Origin: Saprospiraceae bacterium
Lineage (GTDB): Bacteria > Bacteroidota > Bacteroidia > Chitinophagales > Saprospiraceae
Length of the DNA stretch: 45,418 bases
NCBI GenBank assembly: GCA_028282725.1
Contig: JANQHF010000098.1
Span: forward strand, 1 to 45,418
Direction of reading: 5' to 3'
The notes beneath the pieces were generated by a model. The model was not told the origin of the DNA, made no database searches, and saw nothing but the letters and a program-made list of their open reading frames with translations. The position numbers were made by a program, and so were the translations under genes. Shown in pieces: positions 17,967-25,997 of the stretch (its first letter is position 1; each line of letters starts with the position of its first letter).

Positions 17967-19178
17967 ATGAAGGGATCGATTGCCATGGTTGGTTGCTTTG
18001 ATACAAAGGAAGAAGAGTTCGCCTTCCTTCATGCCTGTTTGAATCATTATGGCTATTCCATTATATCGGTCAACCTGGGTGTCAGAGGAACCACGGGTAA
18101 ATTCCGTGTTGATTACGAGGCCGAGGTAGTGGCAGCTGCAACCGGGTTGAGCAGCCGGGAATTGCGCGAAAGCAATGACAGATCCAGGGTAGTTGATGTA
18201 ATGGGTGCAGGGGCAGCAGTTATTTTGTGTGATCTCTATGAGAAAGGAGCGATCAAGGGTGTGGTCGGAATGGGAGGCGGAGGAGGATCATTTATGATAT
18301 TAAAGGCAATGCAAGCATTGCCTATAGGATTTCCAAAGCTCTGTTTGAGCACAGTGGCTACCAAGGATTTATCGGAGCAGGTGAGGGAAAAAGATATCTT
18401 GCTGATGCCCTCAGTCGTCGATATTGCCGGTTTGAACAAAATCAGTCGCCAACTGATCAATCATGCAGCTGCAGCTATTAGTGGCATGTGTGCTGCCCGG
18501 GAGCCAGTCGGGATCCGTGACCGAAAAAAGACGATAGCCATCAGTATCTTTGGCAATACCACCAGGTGTGTGAATTACTGTGTAGATATCCTTGAATCCA
18601 AAGGGTTCGAAGTATTGACTTTTCACGCGGTCGGATCTGGAGGCCAATCCATGGAAACCTTGATCAGGGAAGGTTGGGTGGATGGAGTATTGGACATTAC
18701 AACGACCGAATTGGCGGATGAGGTTTGCGGGGGCATTTGCAGCGCAGGACCAAAGCGTCTGACGGCTGCATCAGATATTGGTATTCCTCAAATTGTTGTT
18801 CCTGGCTGTTTGGATATGGTGAATTTTGGACCAATGGATACTGTTCCCAAAAAATATCTCGACAGGGTCTTGTATAGTTGGGCCCCGGATGTGACCTTAA
18901 TGCGCACCAATTCTGATGAAAATGATCTTCTTGGAAAGCAAATTGCGGACAAACTGAATCTTGCAAAAGGAAAGACTGCGATCCTGATCCCAACGAAGGG
19001 AATTTCCATAGTGAGTTCGGAAGGCGGTCCATTTCACGACCCTGAAATTGATCAAATCTTATTTGCATCTATCAAGAAGAACATTGCAGAAAATATCAAC
19101 TACGAAGAAATCGATTGTAACATCAACGACGAGGAATTTGCCCACAGGTTGATTGAAAAATTGCTTGATTATATGTAG
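17967..19178 (+). CDS. Tm-1-like ATP-binding protein (UPF0261)
   Basis: This 403-residue cytoplasmic protein is homologous to the N-terminal half of the tomato virus-resistance protein Tm-1. The ATG at 17967 is chosen, with GGAGAA 6 bases upstream; an earlier in-frame ATG at 17946 lies inside the previous gene. Family signatures are the N-terminal IAMVGCFDTKEEEF, the glycine-rich nucleotide loop GVVGMGGGGGSFMILKAM near residues 100-118, LCLSTVATKD, and GVLDITTTELADEVCGG near residue 245. The family binds ATP as two alpha/beta lobes, but the bacterial reaction is not established. The TIM-barrel gene that matches the other half of Tm-1 follows after 87 bases. Confidence 0.9.
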   Translation: MKGSIAMVGCFDTKEEEFAFLHACLNHYGYSIISVNLGVRGTTGKFRVDYEAEVVAAATGLSSRELRESNDRSRVVDVMGAGAAVILCDLYEKGAIKGVVGMGGGGGSFMILKAMQALPIGFPKLCLSTVATKDLSEQVREKDILLMPSVVDIAGLNKISRQLINHAAAAISGMCAAREPVGIRDRKKTIAISIFGNTTRCVNYCVDILESKGFEVLTFHAVGSGGQSMETLIREGWVDGVLDITTTELADEVCGGICSAGPKRLTAASDIGIPQIVVPGCLDMVNFGPMDTVPKKYLDRVLYSWAPDVTLMRTNSDENDLLGKQIADKLNLAKGKTAILIPTKGISIVSSEGGPFHDPEIDQILFASIKKNIAENINYEEIDCNINDEEFAHRLIEKLLDYM

Positions 19179-19182
19179 AGGT

Positions 19183-19218
19183 GACTTAAAGCGGCCCCGT
19201 GGCTGCACCAGGAGTCAT
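19183..19218. repeat. Imperfect palindrome between the two Tm-1-like genes
   Basis: Outer arms TGACT (19183-19187) and AGTCA (19214-19218) enclose a GC-rich inner stem, GCGGCC / GGCTGC with one G-T mismatch, directly after the Tm-1-like gene stop. The core TGACTTAAAG resembles pieces of the intergenic palindromes at 23891-23930 and 31138-31180. Confidence 0.35.
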
Positions 19219-19265
19219 TTCAGTTTCTTATTTTCGATTCGATTATCTCATAAATACTGTAATCT

Positions 19266-20129
19266 ATGCCCAACCCCTGGACAGGTCGGGGAAATCCCTA
19301 TACAAAGAAAGAAGTTAGAGATCGCCTTCAACAAACGCTTGATCAAAATAAGGCCATTATTGTTGCTGGTGCAGGCACGGGAATTAGTGCCAAATTCATC
19401 GAAAAGGGTGGAGGAGATTTGATTATCATCTACAATTCCGGTCGATTCAGAATGTCGGGTCATGGATCAACGGCAGGAATGATGGCTTATGGGGATGCCA
19501 ATGCGGTTGCAATGGAAATCGGTGAATTCGAAGTGCTTCCCGTCGTTGATGAGATTCCGGTCATTTGTGGTGTTCATGGTAGCGATCCGCGTCGCAGAAT
19601 GTGGCATTTTCTCGGGCAAGTAAAAGATATGGGTTTTTCCGGAGTGAATAATTTTCCCACTCATTCCATCGTCGACGGGCACTTCAGAAATGTATTGGAA
19701 GAAACAGGAATGAGCTTTCTAAAGGAGGTGGAAATGATCAACCTCGCATCTAGAATGGATCTCTTCACCATAGTTTATGTGGCGAGTCCGCAGGAAGCCG
19801 TACAAATGGCAGATGCCGGAGCAGATGCCATTATTGCCCATGTCGGTACTACGGTTGGTGGCTCTATCGGTGTAGTAAGTGCAACGTGCACCATGGAAAA
19901 TGCCATAGAAAGAACGCAAAGTATAATTGATGCGGTAAAGAGTTCCAACCCCGATACTTTTTTTCTTGCACATGGTGGTCCGATTAATACTCCTGATGAT
20001 GTACGGGTCATCCTGGATCATACAGAAGCTCATGGTTTTGTCGGTGCGTCGTCTATTGAACGCATGGGTGTAGAACAGTCATTGATTGATCTGACGAAGG
20101 CATTCAAATCTCTTACCTTAAAACACTAG
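19266..20129 (+). CDS. Tm-1-like TIM-barrel protein (phosphoenolpyruvate hydrolase family)
   Basis: This 287-residue protein of the COG5564 TIM-barrel family corresponds to the C-terminal domain of plant and fungal Tm-1-type proteins. The PEP-hydrolase name comes from resemblance to the PEP mutase/isocitrate lyase superfamily. Visible blocks are AIIVAGAGTGISAKF near residue 35, the GRFRMSGHGSTAGMM loop near residues 60-75, VCGVHGSDPRR near residue 103, NFPTHSIVDG, DAIIAHVGTTVGGSIG, and the C-terminal FLAHGGPINTPDD and GASSIERMGVE. All eight strands seem present. It follows the ATP-binding partner gene and is followed after 3 bases by the cupin gene. The reaction is unproven; a concerted activity with the partner is inferred. 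Confidence 0.85.
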   Translation: MPNPWTGRGNPYTKKEVRDRLQQTLDQNKAIIVAGAGTGISAKFIEKGGGDLIIIYNSGRFRMSGHGSTAGMMAYGDANAVAMEIGEFEVLPVVDEIPVICGVHGSDPRRRMWHFLGQVKDMGFSGVNNFPTHSIVDGHFRNVLEETGMSFLKEVEMINLASRMDLFTIVYVASPQEAVQMADAGADAIIAHVGTTVGGSIGVVSATCTMENAIERTQSIIDAVKSSNPDTFFLAHGGPINTPDDVRVILDHTEAHGFVGASSIERMGVEQSLIDLTKAFKSLTLKH

Positions 20130-20132
20130 ATC

Positions 20133-20540
20133 ATGGCAGGAAATTGGAAATTCTCCAGGAAAAATGACCTGGAAATTGAAAAAGCTCTTGGTCGCGATCA
20201 CTATTGGCATTATGGTGAACACAGGGCTCCGGAAGCCGACAACTACCTCGTCAAGGTAATTATGAAAAAGGGGGATAAGCACGACTTTCACCGTCATCCC
20301 CGAATGAATGAAATATTGTATATCCTGAAAGGACGTGCCGAACAATGGGTAGAAGATGAAATGCAAATTTTAGAACAAGGAGATTCCGTCTATATTGATT
20401 CAGATGTGGTGCATGCCATATTTAATGACTCTGATCAGGACCTCGAATTTTTGGCGATCCTAGGTCCTTCCTCAGGGTGGGAGGCCGGCACCATTGATGA
20501 ATCCCAAAACTTGCCGTACTCCGAATATCGAAAAACTTAG
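20133..20540 (+). CDS. Single-domain cupin
   Basis: This is a 135-residue cytoplasmic cupin. Motif 1 is GDKHDFHRHPRMNEILYILKGRAEQWV near residues 48-74, with three His/Glu-type metal ligands (H-x-H, then E). Motif 2 is GDSVYIDSDVVHAIFND with the final His. It could be a sugar isomerase, a dioxygenase or a sensor. It is sandwiched with 3-base gaps between the TIM-barrel and giant lipoprotein genes, so all three are translated from one message and probably serve one pathway. Confidence 0.85.
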   Translation: MAGNWKFSRKNDLEIEKALGRDHYWHYGEHRAPEADNYLVKVIMKKGDKHDFHRHPRMNEILYILKGRAEQWVEDEMQILEQGDSVYIDSDVVHAIFNDSDQDLEFLAILGPSSGWEAGTIDESQNLPYSEYRKT

Positions 20541-20543
20541 TAA

Positions 20544-23500
20544 ATGGTAAAATCCTACGTTCTTTCAACGGTCATTCTCGTCTTTTGCAGCCTGGCTTGT
20601 AATACAAAAAAGTCCGCTCCACTTCCTGAATTGACATATTCGGGCATCGAACCAAAAGTTCAGGATCCCTTATCACCCGAAGATTCGCAAAAGCACATTC
20701 AGCTACCCAAGGGCTTTACTGCAGAATTGTTTGCATCTGAGCCAAATATTATCAATCCCATAGCCATGGCATGGGACGAAAGAAGTCGACTGTGGGTCGT
20801 CCAAAGTATGGACTATCCGCACGGTCTTGATAATGAAGTGGGTGGTGACAGAATCACCATATGTGAGGATACGGATAATGATGGCAAGGCTGACCGCTTT
20901 ATCGATTTTGCCATTGAGCAAAGTTTGACTACAGGGATCGTCATTGTGAAAGGAGGGGTCATAGTGGCCCAGGCTCCTGAAATCGTCTTTCTTGCAGATA
21001 CTGATGGTGATGATCAAATGGATCAGAGAACTGTACTATTTGATGGTTTTGGAACATGGGACACACATGCTGGTCCGGCTAACTTAACGTATGGATATGA
21101 CAATATGATTTGGGGCTCCGTTGGCTATTCGGGATTTGAGCAGAGTTTTGGAGAAGATCTAATCAAATTCAGTATGGGTGTTTACAGATTTTCCAAAGAA
21201 GGTAATTTTTTTGAACCTGTCGGAAAGTTTAACAATAATACCTGGGGGCTGGGTTTCAGGCGGGACTTTGAGGTCTTCGGATCCACGGCCAATAACAACC
21301 ATGCATGTTATGTAGGCATACCGCTTCGGTATTACAATTACCTCGAAAAACGACCGTCCTGGGCTCATAATGCTGACTTCATACAGGGACATTATGAGAT
21401 CAGTCCGGTTGATACGATGCCTCTTCAGCAGGTGGATGTCCGTGGAGGATATACCGCGGCGGCAGGAGCAAATTTTTATTCAGCGGGCAACTATCCCTCC
21501 CGTTACCGGGATCAGATGTACGTAAATGCACCTACCGGACATCTCGTTCATATTGCGAAAATGGAGGAGACAGGAGCTGGTTTTAAGGAAGTTGACGGTG
21601 GAAATATTTTTGCCAGTACGGATGCATGGACAGCACCTGTATTTACCGAGACCGGACCTGATGGAAATTTGTGGATCGCCGATTGGTATAATCCCGTCAT
21701 ACAGCATAATCCCGATAGAAGGGGAATGGATAACCAGATATGGAATGACATCAAAGGAGAAGGAAATGCACACCTGAACCCCCTAAGGGACAAAAGACAT
21801 GGAAGAATTTACGTGGTTAAATACAAGGACAAGGTGAGTGGCCCGGGGTCTCTTGACCCCAATGATCATAGTGCTTTGTTAGCGTCAATATCAGATCCCA
21901 ATATTTTTTGGCGAATAACTGCTCAAAGACTGATCGTTGAAAATCAAAAGAGGGAACTCATTCCGGAATTGGTACAAATTGCACGTTCGGAAAACGGTGA
22001 TGGCAGTGTACATGCTCTGTGGGCTCTGGATGGATTAAGTGCTTTGGAAGACCCGGAGTCCGATGCCTACCAGGTAGTATTCGATGGATTGCAATCAAGA
22101 AATGCCGCTTTAAACAAAGCCTCGTTATCCCTTTTGAAAAATACTGAAGAGAGCAGTGAGCACCTTGTAAGTTCCGGGTTGTTGACTTCAGATAATTTGC
22201 TCGTGCGTCGCAATGCCGTACTGAAAGCAAGTAAATTGCCAGAAACGGAATCGTTATTCAGGAAGATTGAAGAAATATCCCGAATCGAGGTCAACAAAAA
22301 GGACAAATGGCTGAATGCCGCATTGAAAATTTATTACCGGACGCCCAATTATGAAGATGTAGAGGAAGGTGAAGTCGATCTCACTATACCATCTGCTGAA
22401 GAAGAGATTACGACATGGCGATATACCGAGACTGAATCAGATGGCTGGTATGAAGAGCATTTTGATGATTCCAATTGGTCGGAAGGTGAAAGTGTTTTTG
22501 GCACCGATGGGATACGCCCGACAATAGGTACGGTATGGTCTTCGCAGCATATTTGGTTGAGACGTGATGTAGAAATAGCATCAAGAATAAAGAGTCCTGT
22601 CCTCAAAGTATTATATGACGAGGACTTTGAAGTATATGTGAATGGTCACTTATTATTTCAACAGCAGGGATGGACTCCCTCCTATAAACTGTTCAGGTTA
22701 GAGGACGATAAAGGAAGGTATTTTAAAATTGGAAACAATGTCATTGCGGTTCATTGCAAGAATGAAAACGGCAATCAATACATTGATCTGGGAATAGGTG
22801 ATATTGCAGAATTTAAGGCAGATAAATCTATCGTTTTAAATACTGTGCCTCAAAAAATGGCATATGATCAGACGACCATACATGCCATGGCAGGTCAAAA
22901 GATTGCACTTACCCTGAACAATATTGACCAAATGCCACATAACCTCATTCTTATAGAAAAGGGAAGTCTCGAGGCTTTTGGAAAATTGGTAGATTCCTTT
23001 TTAGAAGATCCAAAGGCAGCAGACATGGAATACATCCCGGAGTCCAGATATGTAATTTCTGCAACCAGGATGTTAGACCCCGAAGAAAGTGAAACAATCG
23101 AATTCCAGGTTCCGGATGAGCCCGGAGTTTATCCATTCCTCTGTACATTTCCCGGACACTGGCGGTTGATGCAGGGCGAGCTTATAGTGAGCAATAAGGG
23201 CTCATATCTGAGCGGGAACCCATCCGCTGCGAATATTGCGATAATGGGGGGAGGAGGTTCACATGATTTCGAGCAATTTTTTGGGATTTCTGACGGGCAG
23301 GTACTACATCAGGATGGTAAGAATAATGTACGGTATACTGAAAATTTAAATAGGTTACGATCCAATATAGAGCAATCAGACATCCTGGTTATTTCCAATA
23401 ACAAAGCCTTTGATGAAGAAAATAAACGAGCAATCTTCGACCACGTTAATGCTGGGTTTCCCATGATGATCTATCATCCGAGTACCTGGTATAATTGGTC

Positions 23501-23879
23501 AGACTGGCCAGAATACAATCGTTTGCTAGTTGGTGGAGGTTCTCGTTCTCATGAGCAATTACAGGAATTCGAGGTTCAGGTCGTGAAACCAAATCATCCG
23601 ATCATGAAAGGTGTCCCTCGTACATTCAGAATTACAGATGAATTATACAGATGGGAGCGTGATTCTGGAGGAACATCTATTGAAATACTGGCTATCGGAC
23701 GAGGTTTGGAATCAGGAGATGAGTATCCTGTAGTGTGGATTGTCAAACATCCCAAAGCTAAAATTATAGCAAACACATTAGGTCATGACGGTCGAGCGCA
23801 TGAATTGCAAGCCTACAAGACAATTTTGAGTAATAGTCTTGATTTCGTAAAAGGCAAGAGGAAGAGACCACCCAATTAG
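20544..23879 (+). CDS. Giant lipoprotein: PVC-type propeller, HEAT, jelly roll, azurin-like copper domain, ThuA
   Basis: This is a 1111-residue envelope protein with lipobox SLAC (C19). Domains in order: a six-bladed 'membrane-bound dehydrogenase' propeller, about 52-430, starting at LPKGFTAELFASEPNI and carrying two Asp-rich Ca-type loops (DTDNDGKAD 109-117, DTDGDDQMD 152-160); HEAT-like helices 440-600; a galactose-binding-like jelly roll 620-755; a type I copper domain 770-885 with ligands H799, C867, H872 and M876 in exact azurin spacing (C-x4-H-x3-M); and a ThuA domain 897-1103. It probably oxidises a sugar or glycoside outside the cytoplasm and passes electrons to copper; this is inferred from domains. 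It closes the Tm-1/cupin operon. The copy at 40787 has the same domains with ThuA first. Confidence 0.85.
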   Translation: MVKSYVLSTVILVFCSLACNTKKSAPLPELTYSGIEPKVQDPLSPEDSQKHIQLPKGFTAELFASEPNIINPIAMAWDERSRLWVVQSMDYPHGLDNEVGGDRITICEDTDNDGKADRFIDFAIEQSLTTGIVIVKGGVIVAQAPEIVFLADTDGDDQMDQRTVLFDGFGTWDTHAGPANLTYGYDNMIWGSVGYSGFEQSFGEDLIKFSMGVYRFSKEGNFFEPVGKFNNNTWGLGFRRDFEVFGSTANNNHACYVGIPLRYYNYLEKRPSWAHNADFIQGHYEISPVDTMPLQQVDVRGGYTAAAGANFYSAGNYPSRYRDQMYVNAPTGHLVHIAKMEETGAGFKEVDGGNIFASTDAWTAPVFTETGPDGNLWIADWYNPVIQHNPDRRGMDNQIWNDIKGEGNAHLNPLRDKRHGRIYVVKYKDKVSGPGSLDPNDHSALLASISDPNIFWRITAQRLIVENQKRELIPELVQIARSENGDGSVHALWALDGLSALEDPESDAYQVVFDGLQSRNAALNKASLSLLKNTEESSEHLVSSGLLTSDNLLVRRNAVLKASKLPETESLFRKIEEISRIEVNKKDKWLNAALKIYYRTPNYEDVEEGEVDLTIPSAEEEITTWRYTETESDGWYEEHFDDSNWSEGESVFGTDGIRPTIGTVWSSQHIWLRRDVEIASRIKSPVLKVLYDEDFEVYVNGHLLFQQQGWTPSYKLFRLEDDKGRYFKIGNNVIAVHCKNENGNQYIDLGIGDIAEFKADKSIVLNTVPQKMAYDQTTIHAMAGQKIALTLNNIDQMPHNLILIEKGSLEAFGKLVDSFLEDPKAADMEYIPESRYVISATRMLDPEESETIEFQVPDEPGVYPFLCTFPGHWRLMQGELIVSNKGSYLSGNPSAANIAIMGGGGSHDFEQFFGISDGQVLHQDGKNNVRYTENLNRLRSNIEQSDILVISNNKAFDEENKRAIFDHVNAGFPMMIYHPSTWYNWSDWPEYNRLLVGGGSRSHEQLQEFEVQVVKPNHPIMKGVPRTFRITDELYRWERDSGGTSIEILAIGRGLESGDEYPVVWIVKHPKAKIIANTLGHDGRAHELQAYKTILSNSLDFVKGKRKRPPN

Positions 23880-23890
23880 CAGCCCATAAC

Positions 23891-23930
23891 GACCGATCCG
23901 GTCACTTAAAGGCACCGGGCTTTGTCACGC
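23891..23930. repeat. Intergenic palindromes between convergent genes
   Basis: Two small inverted repeats lie in the 53-base gap between convergent genes: GACCG / CGGTC around ATC (23891-23903), then AAAG...CTTT with a partial inner stem (23908-23923). The sequence GTCACTTAAAGG resembles the arm of the larger palindrome at 31138. It may stop transcription from both sides. Confidence 0.35.
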
Positions 23931-23932
23931 TT

Positions 23933-24673
23933 TTACACTCTTTCTCCTGATCTTAGCGTGAAATTTTCATATAGGACCGATGTCGGATCTGATTGCCAGA
24001 ATTCTTCGGTGTCGACATCCATGATCGTAACGGGACCTCCATGAGTGGCGGCAGAATCCAGGTTCCAAATATTTCCTCTTTTCTCAGGGTTGTCGGTAGA
24101 ACTCGTATGACCGATAAAGACCTTGTTATGCGGAAAGTGATCTCTGGATTGCGCACTGTACCATAATTCGCGGTCCCAATACAGGTCTCTCAATTGCTCT
24201 TTTTTGAATGTGTCAGATTCTTCCAATCGTTGACCGGGTTGCTTCCATCCGCCGTGTAAGAATACATTGTCGTCATCATCGACAAAGTATAGTTGGAGTT
24301 GATCCAGGAAATCCGAAACAATTCTGGGTGGATAGCTGCGCAGATAGATCAGATCTTGAAAAACGACGTATTGAATACCTAGGGTCGTTAAGGTTTGTTT
24401 GGCACCATGAAGCAACCAGTTTTTGTTGGCAGTCATTGCTGTCTCATGAATGGCGTTCAGCAGCCATGAGTCATGGTTGCCCAACAGTCCGATCCAATTG
24501 GGAAGTCCAGTCAGATATTGAATGACCGGGATAATTTCTATGTGCCATCCCCCATCAATATAATCACCAATTGTGATCAATCGATCCCTGTCCTTGTCAA
24601 AGGGACTGCGTTCTATGGCTTGTATGAGAGATTTAAAACTCCCATGAATATCACCAACTACATATGTTTTCAA
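23933..24673 (-). CDS. PPP-type metallophosphoesterase (Ser/Thr phosphatase / Ap4A hydrolase-like)
   Basis: This is a 246-residue calcineurin-like phosphoesterase. The five metal-site blocks are all visible: GDIHG (residues 8-12), GDYIDGG near residue 36 (usually GDYVDGG), GNHD near residue 69, FLHGGWKQ in the middle and FIGHTSS near residue 190. This order is that of bacterial PrpA/B-like protein phosphatases and symmetrical diadenosine tetraphosphatases; which of the two cannot be told. It converges on the giant lipoprotein gene and is divergent from the CPBP protease gene (95 bases). The ATG at 24673 starts exactly at the core fold (MKTYVVGDIHG). Confidence 0.88.
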   Translation of the reverse strand: MKTYVVGDIHGSFKSLIQAIERSPFDKDRDRLITIGDYIDGGWHIEIIPVIQYLTGLPNWIGLLGNHDSWLLNAIHETAMTANKNWLLHGAKQTLTTLGIQYVVFQDLIYLRSYPPRIVSDFLDQLQLYFVDDDDNVFLHGGWKQPGQRLEESDTFKKEQLRDLYWDRELWYSAQSRDHFPHNKVFIGHTSSTDNPEKRGNIWNLDSAATHGGPVTIMDVDTEEFWQSDPTSVLYENFTLRSGERV

Positions 24674-24768
24674 TTCGACTCGTTTGCTATTGTCAAGATT
24701 TACAAAACTTTGACAAACAAATTGTTCATCAGGATTGCATACCTTAGAAAATAATCGTTCAGGCAGTT

Positions 24769-25515
24769 ATGGATCAAAACTCAATATATAGTACACTTCC
24801 TCAACATTCACTGCCAAAATCCATTTTCCTGCATTTATTCCCAGGTGTTCTTGTCCTCGTTTTTTACCTATTAATGGCGCCCTATCTAAAGTCACATGGA
24901 TATCCAGCTGTCATTGGCGTCTTGCTTGGGTTTTTATTGATTGGTATTCCAACTCAGTTCTTTATTATGCTCCGGGAAGGGAAAGGGCTTTTGGGTTATT
25001 ATACATATAAAGGAGTCCTGTACTACATGAAAAAGCTCTCGTTTCGCAACTATCTTTTATTGACTATTGTCTTTATCGTGTATGCGGTACTCATAATGGG
25101 CATCGCAACCCCCGTATCAGGAATGATCAAAGAAACAATGTTTTCCTGGTTACCAGAATGGTATACTTCGTACGATTTGGGATTGGACCAAAACTCTTCC
25201 AGGACGATTTTGATTTGTTCCTTTCTGGCCTTTCTTTTGATTGATGGCATCCTGAACCCGGTTGTTGAAGAGATCTATTTCAGGGGCTATCTGATGCCAC
25301 GGCTTTCGAGGTTTCGATTTTGGTCTGTTGTCATGCATGCATTTCTATTTGCGCTGGCTCATTTTTGGCAACCCTGGAATCTGCTCCAGATTTTTATATT
25401 GGTTGCACCTATCTACTACGTGGTCTGGAAAACCCGGAGTCTCTATATTTCCATCATCATTCATTGTCTCGCCAATACGATAGGTGCTTTTCTGACTTTT
25501 GCTCCTCTTTTATAG
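24769..25515 (+). CDS. CPBP-family intramembrane metalloprotease
   Basis: This is a 248-residue membrane protein with about seven hydrophobic helices. The ABI/CPBP motifs are present: E-E-x-x-x-R at E167, E168 and R172 (VVEEIYFRGYLMPRL), followed by the F-x-x-x-H motif in HAFLFALAHF near residues 189-198, and a third His in IIIHCLANTIGA near the C-terminus. Relatives cleave prenylated proteins (Rce1) or act in bacteriocin immunity and envelope stress. Nothing in the neighbourhood suggests a bacteriocin. It ends 20 bases before a strong bidirectional hairpin. Confidence 0.9.
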   Translation: MDQNSIYSTLPQHSLPKSIFLHLFPGVLVLVFYLLMAPYLKSHGYPAVIGVLLGFLLIGIPTQFFIMLREGKGLLGYYTYKGVLYYMKKLSFRNYLLLTIVFIVYAVLIMGIATPVSGMIKETMFSWLPEWYTSYDLGLDQNSSRTILICSFLAFLLIDGILNPVVEEIYFRGYLMPRLSRFRFWSVVMHAFLFALAHFWQPWNLLQIFILVAPIYYVVWKTRSLYISIIIHCLANTIGAFLTFAPLL

Positions 25516-25536
25516 CAAATAATTACCGGGAATAAA

Positions 25537-25566
25537 AAAAGCACATATTAACCAACATGTGCTTTT
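25537..25566. terminator. Bidirectional rho-independent terminator
   Basis: A perfect 10-bp stem, AAAAGCACAT (25537-25546) with ATGTGCTTTT (25557-25566), surrounds a 10-base loop. An A-tract on the left and a T-tract on the right serve both strands. It sits between the convergent CPBP and SnoaL genes. Confidence 0.85.
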
Positions 25567-25586
25567 AAAATCTCTGTTCTGCTTTG

Positions 25587-25955
25587 TTATCCGGGAAGAG
25601 AATAAAAGAATTGTTCTGATACAATCTTTCCATCCTTTACTTCATAGACACATACCTCTTCGTTTTTCGTACGTGGCATTCCTTTAATGGTAATATCCAT
25701 GGTCATTGTACAACTGAAATGATCACCTGCAACGATCGGGTCGCTGACTTCGACTCCGTGAAAATCTTCAACCATGCCTTCCCATTGTTTCCCTTTAGCT
25801 GCTATGGCTTCCATTCCTTCACATCGTTCCGGATAGGGAGAACCCGGCATTTCAATACTTACTGCGTCATTGGAATACAATTCAGCAAAAGCATTTTCCC
25901 ATTGACCAGTACGACATAATTCGACCAATCTGTTAGCTACTTCTCGTGTTGTCAT
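25587..25955 (-). CDS. SnoaL-like polyketide-cyclase fold protein
   Basis: This is a 122-residue NTF2/SnoaL protein. Typical features are an N-terminal helix with NRLVELCRTGQWENAFAELYSNDAVSIEMPG, then GMEAIAAKGKQWEGMVEDFHGVEVS, and the closing CVYEVKDGKIVSEQFFYSLP strand pair. It is the third gene of a probable operon with the YCII protein and the ECF sigma factor (42 bases after the sigma stop). SnoaL domains are often fused to or encoded near ECF sigma factors (ECF41), where they can modulate sigma activity; a similar role here is inference. It ends before the shared terminator. Confidence 0.8.
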   Translation of the reverse strand: MTTREVANRLVELCRTGQWENAFAELYSNDAVSIEMPGSPYPERCEGMEAIAAKGKQWEGMVEDFHGVEVSDPIVAGDHFSCTMTMDITIKGMPRTKNEEVCVYEVKDGKIVSEQFFYSLPG

Positions 25956-25997
25956 AATTTGAATTTGTAGTTTATAATTATTTTCAAAATTGAATTT

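Noticed and set aside
17423-20540. Antiviral defence island, because of the Tm-1 resemblance
   Set aside because: Tm-1 blocks tobamovirus replication in plants, but the bacterial operon has no nuclease, toxin or other defence gene and instead carries cupin and sugar-oxidase-like genes; metabolism is the simpler reading.
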